Below are positions 54,360 to 63,223 of a DNA stretch of 64,000 bases, in pieces. Numbering within the stretch: position 1 is the stretch's first letter; every line of letters starts with the position of its first letter. Below the pieces are notes generated by a model that made no database searches, was not told where the DNA came from, and worked only from the letters and a program-made list of their open reading frames with translations. Origin of the DNA: JAQVEM01 sp964556165 (GTDB lineage: Bacteria; Actinomycetota; Humimicrobiia; Humimicrobiales; Humimicrobiaceae); contig CAZKVH010000004.1 of NCBI GenBank assembly GCA_964556165.1, positions 14,672-78,671 of the forward strand. Reading direction: 5' to 3'. A program made the position numbers and the translations under genes.

Positions 54360-55352
54360 ATGAGAGAGATAACTTACCAGGAAGCTATAAGAGAAGCTAT
54401 GCAGCAGGTAATGAGAAAAAATAGCGATGTTTACATTATAGGTGAAGATATTGCCGAATATGGAGGAGGATTTGGTGTAACAGTAGGAATGTATAAAGAA
54501 TTCGGGAAGGAAAGGATCAGGAATGCTCCTATATCCGAGGCAGGGCAGGTAGGTATTGGCATTGGAAGTGCCATTACGGGTATGAGACCAATAGTCGAAA
54601 TTATGTTTTCAGATTTTATAATTTTATCTGCAGAGCAGATTATCAACCAGGCTGCAAAAATAAGATACATGTATGGTGGAAAAGCAGAAGTTCCTCTTGT
54701 AATAAGAGCAGCGGGCGGTGGGGGAACAGGTGCCGCTGCACAACACTCTCAGAGTCTCGAAGGATTGTTTACCCAGATACCGGGATTAAAGGTTGTCATG
54801 CCATCGTGTCCGTATGATGCTAAAGGTCTGCTTATAGCGTCAATCAACGATAATAACCCGGTTATATTCATAGAGCATAAACTCCTTTATAAAAATAAGA
54901 AATACATACAGGATGTACCGGAAGATATTTACGAAATAGAGCTTGGAGCGGCAGATGTAAAAAGGGAAGGTACAGATTTAACTATAGTTGCTACTTCTTT
55001 TATGGTACAGAAATCGCTTGAAGTCGCACAGATACTTGAAGAAGAACAAAATATAAAATGTGAAGTAGTGGATTTGAGAACGCTACGACCTCTTGATATA
55101 GATACTGTTCTAAATTCGGTCAAAAAGACCGGAAGGCTTATGTGTGTAGAAGAAGCACCCATCTTTGGAGGCTATATGGGAGAAGTAGTGTCACAGGTTG
55201 TAGAAAAAGGATTCGACTATCTTGATGCCCCTATAACCAAGGTAGCCGGAAGGAACTGCCCTGTTCCTTATAGTCTGGTTCTGGAGCAGGAAATGATACC
55301 GGGAGTGGAAAGAATTAAAGAAGGCGTACTTAAAACTCTGAATAAAAATTAA
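54360..55352 (+). CDS. Thiamine-diphosphate 2-oxoacid dehydrogenase E1 beta (AcoB/PdhB type)
   Basis: 330 residues, the partner of the E1 alpha 68 bp upstream. IIGEDIAEYGGGFGVT, the conserved APISEAG, AAQHSQSLEG and VVDLRTLRPLD are typical. The pair is followed by a cupin gene, not by the lipoyl E2 or dihydrolipoamide dehydrogenase expected of a complete complex, so the true reaction is open: it may share E2/E3 encoded elsewhere or act alone on a sugar-derived dicarbonyl or ketol. Confidence 0.9.
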   Translation: MREITYQEAIREAMQQVMRKNSDVYIIGEDIAEYGGGFGVTVGMYKEFGKERIRNAPISEAGQVGIGIGSAITGMRPIVEIMFSDFIILSAEQIINQAAKIRYMYGGKAEVPLVIRAAGGGGTGAAAQHSQSLEGLFTQIPGLKVVMPSCPYDAKGLLIASINDNNPVIFIEHKLLYKNKKYIQDVPEDIYEIELGAADVKREGTDLTIVATSFMVQKSLEVAQILEEEQNIKCEVVDLRTLRPLDIDTVLNSVKKTGRLMCVEEAPIFGGYMGEVVSQVVEKGFDYLDAPITKVAGRNCPVPYSLVLEQEMIPGVERIKEGVLKTLNKN

Positions 55353-55394
55353 ATCTAACTATATATATTTTAAAATTAGCTGAAAGGATTTTAA

Positions 55395-55781
55395 ATGCAA
55401 GAAAGCAATTTAGATGCCCAGAGCAGGATAGGAAAAAAGAAAGACCTGGTTCAAAAACCCATGGATAAAAATTTGAAAAATTATAGTAAAGTTGAATATT
55501 ATCCACTTATAACGTCAAGAAAAGACGATGCACCGAATTTTTCAATGAGATTATTTAAAATAGGTCCCGGAGGATATTCGAATAAACACAAACATAGCTA
55601 TGAGCATGAGGTATATATTTTAAAAGGGAAGGGCCATGTAATTCTGGATAATGAAACATTGGATCTGGAAAGCGATAATTTCTTTATAATACATCCATAT
55701 GAGTTACATCAATTTTATACAGAAGAAGGGCTTGAATTTATTTGTGTCGTACCAAACAAACTTAAAAATTATCCAGAATAA
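55395..55781 (+). CDS. Cupin-domain protein
   Basis: 128 residues, single cupin barrel. Metal-binding motif 1 is visible as HKHSYEHEVYILKGKG (HxH...E) with motif 2 HPYELHQFY. A charged 35-residue N-terminal extension precedes the barrel. Could be a sugar isomerase or a small-molecule sensor; function unknown. Last gene of the sugar island, 42 bp after E1 beta. Confidence 0.75.
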   Translation: MQESNLDAQSRIGKKKDLVQKPMDKNLKNYSKVEYYPLITSRKDDAPNFSMRLFKIGPGGYSNKHKHSYEHEVYILKGKGHVILDNETLDLESDNFFIIHPYELHQFYTEEGLEFICVVPNKLKNYPE

Positions 55782-55975
55782 AGCTAAAAATTCAGAATAT
55801 TAGATAATAATTCTGCACCAATTGGATATTCTTAATGTTTTTAACCGTTCTGGACTTCAATACCATTATTATTAATCATATATATATAACTCTGGTACTA
55901 ATTATATGATGATGAATATTTACCTTTCAATTCAATAAATTGAGATTTTAGTATCTTTTCATTTGGAGATAACCT

Positions 55976-58378
55976 TTATTCATATGCAAGCGAGTCTTTT
56001 ACAGTCAGTCTCATTGCTCTCCAGGCAGGCAGAATACTTGCTAACGTTGCCATAACGAGTGCACCAACTATCCAGTATAACATCCCATGCCAGTCTATTA
56101 CATATAAACCAATTGCCTCCCAGTTGAAAATCGCCTGACCTACACCGGCATTTAATGCCAGGGTAAGTGGAAAAGATGCTATTAGAGCCAGTAACCAGCT
56201 TGCGGCTCCAACTATAACACCTTCTGCTATTACTATTCGCAATATACTCTTGTTTGAGGCACCTAATGCTCGTAGCAAACCAATCTCACGAGTACGTTCC
56301 ATTACATTCATACTTATCGTTCCTGCCAGGCCAATGCTGCCAACAATGGAGATCATAATAGCCATTACCAGTAAGAAATAAATAAATATATTAAATGAAC
56401 TTGTTTGCTGGGCTAACCAATCTGTACTAAGAACGATTTGTGTAAATCGGATGTCCTCCTTATTAAAGACCGTTTCAAGATCTTTTGAAACTTCAAGCTG
56501 AGTCTCCGTATCGCTGGAAGTAGTGATCAAACGTGCTAATGTTATCATACCTGATTGGGGCATATACTCATCCAAAATATCACTCGTAGTATAAACAGGT
56601 GGTGGGTCAAAATTCCCGCTCATCTGAAAGATACCCACTATTTCCCATTTAGCCACCTTATCTCCAATCTTAATTTCAACTGTATCCCCAGTACTCAGAT
56701 CCGGACGCACTTTCAGCAGATGATTGCCAATCACTACAGCATTTTCATCGTCTGGTGAAAGCCATCTTCCTTCTTTAAGTATTGGCTGTATTAATTTTGA
56801 ATCAGATGGCGGCGCCATTATATAAATACGCTCAGTACCCGAACCATCATCGGAGAGAATCTGGCCTTCGGTCTGTCCCCATAGTTCAGTATCTTTTACA
56901 CCTGGAACGTCTTTTATTATTTCTTTAATATCATCTGCAGAATATGGCTGAGCAAAGTTTACATTGATATCTGAAAGGAAATAGCCTTTGATGTCATTAA
57001 AAACAACATCACTGGTACTCCACAGATTAAAGACACCAATAAAAATTGCTCCTCCCAGAGTCAGTGCAGCAAGTGTTAAGGCCATACGTCCCTTGCGCCT
57101 GAAAGTATTTCGCAGAGAGAGCAATAGTGGCCGTGAGAGAAATCGTATTTTATCTACTGCTTTGTCCAGCAGGCTTTTACCAAAGTGTCCGTTCCTGACC
57201 CCATAGTCATTGATAGCTTCCCGTACAGAAATGCGGGTTCCAATAATTATAGGTACAAGTGCTGTTAATAGGGGGATAATAATTGCAGTTATGGCCTGAA
57301 GAATTAAAGCCACTGGTACCAGGCGAAAATCACCTGTATTTACATTTACCATATTAGAAATAACCGCACTTGTCTTGTATGCCATAAAAGCTGCCAGGGG
57401 TATAGCTATAAGGAGCGCCAGCAAACCACAAACCGTTATAAATATTATGTACATACCTGCAATCTGCCAGGTGCTCCCACCGATTGCTTTCATAATACCT
57501 ATCTGACGGATATGCTGGCTAAGTATGGAATTGATCATATTTATAATAAGAAAAGTACCCATAAAAACAGCCAGCCAGCCAAGTATGGTAAGGACATTGA
57601 TAATCCCCCTAAATATCTCCATTGAGAAATGTTCACCGGGGTTATATATAAAAGTCCCTAACACCATTTGACCATTTTCACGCAGGAGCTGGCTTATTTC
57701 CTCTACGACCAGATTTACACGGTCTTCATCTTTAGTTTGGTCATCTATTACAACCATGATTTTATTATACATATCTGTGCCACCAAGTGATTCAACAGTT
57801 TCGGGTGTGGCAAAAGCAGTAAGAATAGTATTATAGCTTGCCGAGGGAAAGGAGGCGTCCCTCACGATATCTGCGACTCTAAGCTCATAAGTCTTTCCGT
57901 CTGCCGACTGAACTTCTATGGTATCCCCGACATCAGCCTGAAAGATCAGTGATGAACTATACTCAAACCAGATCTCGCCATCCTTTAAAGTGGTTGGCAT
58001 ATCTTTATCATCTGCCTGCAGCAAATCCACCTGTATTTCGGATGGAGGTAAAACCCCATCTATACTGAGGTCATATTTTTTCCCTTCATCACTGGATAGT
58101 CTTACAGTAATATTTGAGCGTCCTTCTGCATCGGTCACTCCTTGTACTTCTTTGACACTCTTAAGTATGCTCTCATCAATAGGACTTGTATATATAACTG
58201 AACTGTGTGGATTGGCAGCGGTATAAAAGTCATTTGTATCAGAAACTAAAATCGATTCCAGGCTCTTTACAAAACCAATTGTGAAAACGCCCAGTGCAAT
58301 AGTCAGGATTATTAATATTGTACGGGCTTTATTATGCCACAGGTCAGCCAGAACCTTACGCCATCGTGAGCTTATCAT
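55976..58378 (-). CDS. FtsX-like ABC transporter permease, large two-half type
   Basis: 800 residues, two FtsX-type modules in tandem, each with a large extracytoplasmic domain (about 40-260 and 455-660) and membrane helices. N-terminal anchor ARTILIILTIALGVFTIGF; characteristic Gly/Arg-rich loops IRQIGIMKAIGGST and TREIGLLRALGASN. Such permeases with a LolD/MacB-type ATPase export lipoproteins, peptides or antibiotics or signal mechanically; substrate unknown. Overlaps the ATPase gene by 23 bp. Confidence 0.88.
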   Translation of the reverse strand: MISSRWRKVLADLWHNKARTILIILTIALGVFTIGFVKSLESILVSDTNDFYTAANPHSSVIYTSPIDESILKSVKEVQGVTDAEGRSNITVRLSSDEGKKYDLSIDGVLPPSEIQVDLLQADDKDMPTTLKDGEIWFEYSSSLIFQADVGDTIEVQSADGKTYELRVADIVRDASFPSASYNTILTAFATPETVESLGGTDMYNKIMVVIDDQTKDEDRVNLVVEEISQLLRENGQMVLGTFIYNPGEHFSMEIFRGIINVLTILGWLAVFMGTFLIINMINSILSQHIRQIGIMKAIGGSTWQIAGMYIIFITVCGLLALLIAIPLAAFMAYKTSAVISNMVNVNTGDFRLVPVALILQAITAIIIPLLTALVPIIIGTRISVREAINDYGVRNGHFGKSLLDKAVDKIRFLSRPLLLSLRNTFRRKGRMALTLAALTLGGAIFIGVFNLWSTSDVVFNDIKGYFLSDINVNFAQPYSADDIKEIIKDVPGVKDTELWGQTEGQILSDDGSGTERIYIMAPPSDSKLIQPILKEGRWLSPDDENAVVIGNHLLKVRPDLSTGDTVEIKIGDKVAKWEIVGIFQMSGNFDPPPVYTTSDILDEYMPQSGMITLARLITTSSDTETQLEVSKDLETVFNKEDIRFTQIVLSTDWLAQQTSSFNIFIYFLLVMAIMISIVGSIGLAGTISMNVMERTREIGLLRALGASNKSILRIVIAEGVIVGAASWLLALIASFPLTLALNAGVGQAIFNWEAIGLYVIDWHGMLYWIVGALVMATLASILPAWRAMRLTVKDSLAYE

Positions 58379-59126
58379 TTTTCACCTCCTGAGAAATTTT
58401 CTTATTTTCACCATTAAATATCTCTCCATCACTTATGACAACTGAACGATTAGATCTGTCTGCTATACCTGTATCATGGGTAACTATTATGAGTGTCTTG
58501 CCCAGCGAGATTAGTTGCTCGAAAAGCATGAAAACAGATTCAGTTGTCTTTGAATCAAGGTTACCAGTAGGTTCATCAGCTAAGATTAATGGGGGGTCAT
58601 TAGCAAGAGCACGTGCGATTGCAGCTCTTTGTTGCTGACCACCTGAAACTGCTGAAGGCAATTTATAGGCTTGATCTGCAAGTCCTACCAGGTCAAGTAG
58701 ATGCAGGGCGCGTTCTTTACGCTGTCGCAGGTTATACATAGAGATAAAATCCATAGGTAGTATCACGTTTTCTATAAGAGAAAGCATAGGCAGAAGCTGA
58801 AAAAACTGAAAGACGATACCTATATTTCTGCCTCTCCAGACAGCCATTTTACCTTCACTTAAATTGTGTATGGTAGTATTGCCTACCTTAATCTCGCCAC
58901 ACGTTGGATGGTCAATACCTGCTATCATGTTGATTAAAGTTGTTTTTCCACTTCCGGATTTTCCAACAATGCTTATGAATTCACCTGACTTAATATCAAG
59001 GTTGATTCCACGCAAAACCTGAAATTCTCCTGCGGATGAGCAGTAAGACTTCTTAACCCCATTCAAACTTATAAAAGGTTTATCTTCATTGTAATAAGAC
59101 AATTCATTATTAGTATGCTTGAACAC
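58356..59126 (-). CDS. LolD/MacB-type ABC transporter ATPase
   Basis: 256 residues. Walker A GKSGSGKTT, Q-loop FQFFQLLPM, signature SGGQQQRAAIARALA and Walker B LILADEPTGNLD with TVTHD-type H-loop (IVTHDTGIAD) are all intact. It drives the FtsX-like permease. Leader region 59127-59397 is AT-rich without another gene. Confidence 0.93.
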   Translation of the reverse strand: MFKHTNNELSYYNEDKPFISLNGVKKSYCSSAGEFQVLRGINLDIKSGEFISIVGKSGSGKTTLINMIAGIDHPTCGEIKVGNTTIHNLSEGKMAVWRGRNIGIVFQFFQLLPMLSLIENVILPMDFISMYNLRQRKERALHLLDLVGLADQAYKLPSAVSGGQQQRAAIARALANDPPLILADEPTGNLDSKTTESVFMLFEQLISLGKTLIIVTHDTGIADRSNRSVVISDGEIFNGENKKISQEVKNDKLTMA

Positions 59127-59439
59127 TTTTTAATCCTCTCTTTATTTATTTATAATTTGAAATTCACTATATAATAGTATAAGGTATTGAATAATGCAAG
59201 GTATTATAAAAAAATATTTTTTAAATAAATTTTCCTGGCCTCATATGCTATATTATCTATATTTTTATTTTGTTTTCAAATAGATATTAAAAAACAGATA
59301 AAAAAAACAAATATTCAATAGTTAGACATGTTTTTTATTAATTTAAAAAGGTTGTATAATTAATTTATATTAGAAAAGTTAAACCTTTCCTTAATAAATG
59401 GGCGTTTTTTTAATATTTATATTTAGGGAGATGTTCATT

Positions 59440-59958
59440 ATGCTAAAAAATGTATTTTTAACTCTGCTAATTGTTTTGTTGTCAATTTTTGTATGCGTCC
59501 AGTTTACGGGATGCTCTGGGTCAGAGAAGGGCGATGAGTCAGCCCTTGAGGAAGTAACTGAAGAAGCTGAAAGAGAAGAGGCAGATAAAGAAGTGGAGAC
59601 AGAATTTTCTGAAAACCCCGATAAAGAGAAATTCAATGAGTACTTTTCAGATATAGGACTGGGTAAACTGGCAAAAGGAGCACAATTACCCGGGGGTATG
59701 GAACAGGGTATCAGTACTTTTTTATCTGATGAAAGTATATGTGTTTATGGAACTTTGAAGAAGAGTGTAATTATTGGTCTTGCGATTTTTAATCCAGAAA
59801 CTGCAAGTTATGAAGTAGAGAGACAGGATTTCCCGCAGGCTTTGGGAACAGGTGGGTTTGCATCATGTGGCAGTATAATGGTTGGCAGTGGTAAATATGA
59901 GTACAAGGTCTACATAGAAGATAAGCTGGTTGCAGTACTTCCGTTTGAAGTTAAATAA
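59440..59958 (+). CDS. Small secreted lipoprotein of unknown function
   Basis: About 172 residues. ATG 59440 gives a good signal peptide with lipobox FTGC (lipid anchor C25) and an AGGGAG box nine bases upstream; two earlier ATGs (59398, 59431) would lengthen it. An acidic linker (about 28-70) rich in Glu follows, as in the sugar-binding lipoproteins. The C-terminal part is probably a small beta-domain (KYEYKVYIEDKLVAVLPFEV). I do not recognise the family. Confidence 0.75.
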   Translation: MLKNVFLTLLIVLLSIFVCVQFTGCSGSEKGDESALEEVTEEAEREEADKEVETEFSENPDKEKFNEYFSDIGLGKLAKGAQLPGGMEQGISTFLSDESICVYGTLKKSVIIGLAIFNPETASYEVERQDFPQALGTGGFASCGSIMVGSGKYEYKVYIEDKLVAVLPFEVK

Positions 59959-60333
59959 ATTTTGGGCTTATTAAATATTCAAAGCACGAGTTACAATTAA
60001 TTTACCGAAAAGTATAAGTAACTTTTAAAATAGTTTTGACTATATGGTTATAGTGGTATAGGCAGGTATTTCTTCACCTTGAGCTTTTTAGATTTTTGAT
60101 ATATATACTGATAAATTTCTTGGTTTATTCTATCGCTTAATTGAATTTATCTCTCTATATGCAAGGTAACCTGTCAGAGAGGGAAACAAAAAAATAAATC
60201 CTTCTTGTAATTCTTTTTATAGTAATATTATAGGAAAAGGTAGAGAAATAATAATATTTACCAGGTTAGAGTTAAATTAAAAAATAAAAAAGTTAAAATA
60301 AGAGCTTACTAGGGTATTAAGGATATTACTGCT

Positions 60334-60354
60334 GATTCGGGGGGAATTGCGGAG
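60334..60354 (+). repeat. GC-rich 21-bp motif, copy 1
   Basis: This motif matches 63970-63990 at 19 of 21 bases and both copies are preceded by CT. It stands out against the AT-rich surroundings and may mark the left end of the element. Confidence 0.5.
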
Positions 60355-60473
60355 ATAATAAACCTAGCGCATACCCTAAAAATTCTGAGGATGCAATACA
60401 AGAATTTATAAATGCTGAAGACAGTCCGGTTGATGTAGGCCTTACCTTTAAAAAGAAAATAAAAGTTATATAA
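60336..60473 (+). pseudogene. Orphan 3' coding fragment (45 codons)
   Basis: The frame opens after TGA 60333-60335 and runs to TAA 60471-60473, but holds no ATG and no plausible start. The encoded text (KNSEDAIQEFINAEDSPVD) looks protein-like with amphipathic helix character, and a canonical terminator follows at once, as behind a true gene end. Probably the remnant of a truncated gene. Family unknown. Confidence 0.35.
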
Positions 60474-60476
60474 AAG

Positions 60477-60501
60477 AACCTGGCATTATGCTGGGTTTTT
60501 T
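60477..60501 (+). terminator. Rho-independent terminator
   Basis: AACCTGGC (60477-60484) pairs with GCTGGGTT (60490-60497) with two G-U pairs around an ATTAT loop, followed by a U-run to 60501. It separates the orphan fragment from the rep-like gene. Confidence 0.75.
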
Positions 60502-60536
60502 GCATTATATAAAGACTTAGAATATGAGCTTTTAAA

Positions 60537-61436
60537 ATGAGCAGAGATAACTTAAGAGATGGCAGGGTAAAAAACTGGTTCTATCTAGAAAATGACCTTC
60601 TTGACAGGGAAGATTTAACAATTTATGAAAAAACTGTCTATATAGTAATTGCCAGATATGTTAATGGTGAAAATAAAGCATTCCCGAGTTATGAAACTAT
60701 AGCAAAAAAGGGGAGCATGGCTAAAGTCCAGGCAATGCGGGTAGTAAAGTCTTTAATCCAAAAAGGACTCTTAAAAAAAGAAGTTAGAAAAACCAAATAT
60801 AATAAAAGTTATACGTCAAACCTGTATACTTTATTAAACCCAAAACCTAAAGATAAAAGTGATATTAATAAAAAGGGGGTGGTATCTGTCAGATACCAGG
60901 GTGGTATACCACAGATACCAGGGGTAGTATCTCACAGATACCCTAATAATACCGTTATTAAAAACACAAATTTAAATAACGTTAATAGAGCTGGTAGAAA
61001 AGATGATGTGGAAAACTCTGGGGGTATACCAGAAGAAAAAAGCACTGAAGATAAAGAAGATATAAACGATATCAGGAGAAAGATAAAAGAATCGCTTAAA
61101 GAAAAAGGAGATAGACTACTAAAAAGTAAAGTTAATCTTAAAGAAAGAAATCTTAATGACAGTATTAAAAATGAATACCTTACTATAAATAAATCTATTT
61201 CTATGGGGAAAGAGGAACTGGCAAGAGAAATAGCGGAAGAACTTAATGATAGTAACAGCCTTAGGGCATTCCGCATGGTAGCTTATAAAATACCAGAACA
61301 AAGAATAAGAATATTTTTAAGTATTATAAAGGATACCTACCTTACCGGGAAAATTAAAAATAGTAGGGGTGCAATGTTTATATCGCTTGCTAAAGCATAT
61401 GCCGGTAAAAATGGTATAAATCTTAATTTTAGGTAA
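60537..61436 (+). CDS. Replication-initiator-like protein with winged-helix domain (HTH_36 type)
   Basis: 299 residues. Residues about 10-100 (VKNWFYLENDLL, TIYEKTVYIVIARYVN, PSYETIAKKG, RVVKSLIQKGLLKKEV) form the winged helix-turn-helix common in phage and plasmid replication proteins. The middle (about 114-140) is a repetitive Val/Ile/Pro/Tyr segment encoding iteron-like DNA repeats. The C-terminal half is lysine- and glutamate-rich, coiled-coil-like. ATG 60537 overlaps the preceding AAA stretch without a strong Shine-Dalgarno. No helicase loader or primase beside it. Probably from an integrated plasmid or phage. Confidence 0.75.
   Translation: MSRDNLRDGRVKNWFYLENDLLDREDLTIYEKTVYIVIARYVNGENKAFPSYETIAKKGSMAKVQAMRVVKSLIQKGLLKKEVRKTKYNKSYTSNLYTLLNPKPKDKSDINKKGVVSVRYQGGIPQIPGVVSHRYPNNTVIKNTNLNNVNRAGRKDDVENSGGIPEEKSTEDKEDINDIRRKIKESLKEKGDRLLKSKVNLKERNLNDSIKNEYLTINKSISMGKEELAREIAEELNDSNSLRAFRMVAYKIPEQRIRIFLSIIKDTYLTGKIKNSRGAMFISLAKAYAGKNGINLNFR
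60881..60942 (+). repeat. Iteron-like repeats inside the rep-like gene (candidate origin)
   Basis: CAGATACC occurs at 60890, 60912 and 60935, spaced 22 and 23 bp. GGTATCTG at 60881-60888 makes a perfect inverted repeat with the first copy, and a GGTATACC palindrome lies at 60903-60910. Helically phased direct repeats within a replication gene are typical of phage- or plasmid-type origins. Confidence 0.55.
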
Positions 61437-61707
61437 TATAGCTCATAAATATAAATTTTTAAAAAGTCTATTGTTTTAATAAATGCAAAAACCAAAGGCA
61501 ATGTTAGAATAATTAATGATGAATTATTACATTAAATTGAAAATATAAGGTTAGTATAATAAAATTTTTAAAAATTTTTAATTATAAGAGGTTAAAGTTG
61601 ACAAGCTAACAAAATAATTGGGAAAATAAAATAAAAAAGGTGAAACTCAATAGTAGTAGAAATTACATTTTGTTACAGTATAAGGAATTAACAATATAGA
61701 AAATAGA

Positions 61708-61770
61708 CCTGAAAAGAAGAAAGTATTAGTTAGTTATTGTGGAAAATAACTCTACGAGTTTTCTTTCAGG
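61708..61770 (+). promoter_or_regulatory. Nested inverted repeat upstream of abiE (candidate AbiEi site)
   Basis: Outer arms CCTGAAAAGAA (61708-61718) and TTTTCTTTCAGG (ending 61770) and inner arms AGTTATT (61732-61738)/AATAACT (61745-61751). It ends six bases before the -35 box. AbiEi antitoxins autoregulate by binding inverted repeats at their promoter, so this is a reasonable operator. Confidence 0.45.
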
Positions 61771-61776
61771 CCTTTC

Positions 61777-61805
61777 TTGACAAAACTACCAGCCTTGATT
61801 ATTAT
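61777..61805 (+). promoter_or_regulatory. Promoter of the AbiE toxin–antitoxin operon
   Basis: TTGACA (61777-61782), 17 bases, TATTAT (61800-61805). A start near 61812 gives a leader of about 35 nt before ATG 61847. Confidence 0.6.
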
Positions 61806-61846
61806 AAGACTGAAGGTAATAAAAATTATGACCTACAGTTCTTATT

Positions 61847-62428
61847 ATGAATAAAAACTTAATCTTGGAGATTTATAAAAAACCGCAAACAATCTTTTCT
61901 TTAAAAGAAATTTCTCTGATGTTCCCTGAATTTGCTTATAAAAATTTAAAAAGTAAACTCAGTTATTTTGTAAGTACCGGCAAACTAAAGAGGGTAAGAA
62001 AAGGAATTTATGCTAAAGAAAATTTTAATTCTCTGGAACTGGCTAATAAAATTTATACCCCTTCCTATATTAGTCTTGAAACCGTTCTTGAAAAGGAGGG
62101 TATTGTTTTTCAAAAATATGAGACAATTTTTGTATCTTCTTATCTAACGAGAAGAATAAAAGTTGAAGATCAGGAAATTTGCTATCGCAAGATAAAAGAT
62201 GAAGTACTCCTAAATAGTCTGGGGGTTAAAGAGGAAAATTCTTATTTTATTGCTTCTAAAGAGAGGGCATTCATAGATGCTGTTTTTATTTATAAGGACT
62301 ATCATTTTGATAATTTAAGGCCTCTGGATTGGGAAAAGATAAAAGAAATAGAAAAAATTTACTCAAGTAAAACTCTAGTAAAAAGAGTTATTCAATATTA
62401 CAAAATCTATAGGAAAGATAATGCTTGA
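61847..62428 (+). CDS. AbiEi-like antitoxin/transcriptional regulator
   Basis: 193 residues. The N-terminal winged-helix (about 10-60; FSLKEISLMFPEFAYKNLKS, then LKRVRKGIYAKE) is the classic AbiEi start, followed by a globular domain (YISLETVLEKEGIVFQ; SKERAFIDAVFI). Neutralises the nucleotidyltransferase toxin and represses the operon. The gene overlaps the toxin gene by eight bases, as in type IV AbiE systems giving phage resistance. Confidence 0.85.
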   Translation: MNKNLILEIYKKPQTIFSLKEISLMFPEFAYKNLKSKLSYFVSTGKLKRVRKGIYAKENFNSLELANKIYTPSYISLETVLEKEGIVFQKYETIFVSSYLTRRIKVEDQEICYRKIKDEVLLNSLGVKEENSYFIASKERAFIDAVFIYKDYHFDNLRPLDWEKIKEIEKIYSSKTLVKRVIQYYKIYRKDNA

Positions 62429-63110
62429 TAAAAATCGCCATAAAATTGTTTTAGTTAAAATTTTAAAAGAAATCTACTCCGATCCAACATTGCGAAACAT
62501 CTTGGGCTTTAAAGGAGGGACAGCCGCTTATCTATTTTATGGTCTGCCTCGTTTCTCGGTTGATCTGGATTTTGATTTGCTGGAGGAAAAAAAGAAAGAT
62601 CTTGTTTTTAATAGGCTCAAAGAAATTCTTCCTAAAGTGGAGACATTGATTGAAAGTACCAAAAAAAGATATACCCTTTTTTATCTTATGAGTTATGAGA
62701 AAGGGGAGAGAAAAATAAAAATAGAAATTTCTAAAAGGCAATGTAAAAATAGTTTTATTATCAGAAGCTATTTAGGTATCCCCATTCTTCTTATGGCCAA
62801 AAAAGATATGGCTGCCGGTAAATTAGCGGCTTTTCTTAATAGAGAGAAATTTGCAGCTCGAGACCTTTTTGACCTATGGTTTTTCTTAAAAAACAACTGG
62901 GAGATAGATGAAGAAGTCTTAAAAGGAAAAACTGGTTTAACTTTAAAAACTGCTATTGAAAAAACTGTTGTAAAGATTAAAATTATTAAGAAAAATCAGC
63001 TTCTGCAGGGATTGGGCGAGCTTTTAGATGAAAAACAAAAACCCTGGGTAAAAGAAAATCTACAAAAAGAGGCCCTTTTTTACCTGGAGTACCTTTTAGA
63101 AGAGTTGTAG
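62421..63110 (+). CDS. AbiEii-like nucleotidyltransferase toxin
   Basis: 229 residues of the AbiEii/AbiGii family, GTP-binding nucleotidyltransferases that stop growth during phage infection. Motif I GGTAAYLFYG, the acidic pair in RFSVDLDFDLL, lysine-rich KIKIEISKRQ, and the AARDLFDLWFFL motif are present, so it appears intact. Shorter than AbiEii of Streptococcus (about 300 residues). SD AGGAAAG precedes ATG 62421. Confidence 0.87.
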   Translation: MLDKNRHKIVLVKILKEIYSDPTLRNILGFKGGTAAYLFYGLPRFSVDLDFDLLEEKKKDLVFNRLKEILPKVETLIESTKKRYTLFYLMSYEKGERKIKIEISKRQCKNSFIIRSYLGIPILLMAKKDMAAGKLAAFLNREKFAARDLFDLWFFLKNNWEIDEEVLKGKTGLTLKTAIEKTVVKIKIIKKNQLLQGLGELLDEKQKPWVKENLQKEALFYLEYLLEEL

Positions 63111-63223
63111 TTTTTCTTCTTTGAGAGGTAGCAGGAAGAGTAAATTGAAATATTTTGTTATTATTGAAAATGTTTTAGCATTTTAGAAAAAATTTAATTG
63201 AATGACAAACGTGAGGAATAATT

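Larger units (their letters stand above)
59959..60536. other. 578-bp AT-rich junction between chromosome and rep-like element
   Basis: No complete gene. It contains the GATTCGGGG-type 21-bp motif at 60334-60354, an orphan open frame without start codon (60336-60473, 45 codons, ending KKKIKVI) and a clear terminator at 60477-60501. Looks like the worn edge of an inserted element. Confidence 0.55.
61437..61846. other. 410-bp AT-rich region before the AbiE genes
   Basis: No ORF. It contains an AAAATTTTTAAAAATTTTT-like palindromic run near 61560-61580, a nested inverted repeat at 61708-61770 and a promoter at 61777-61805. Nothing else is recognisable. Confidence 0.5.

Noticed and set aside
60881..60942. 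CRISPR-like short repeats
   Set aside because: Repeats are only 8 bp with variable 14-15-bp spacing, lie inside a gene, and no cas gene is near.
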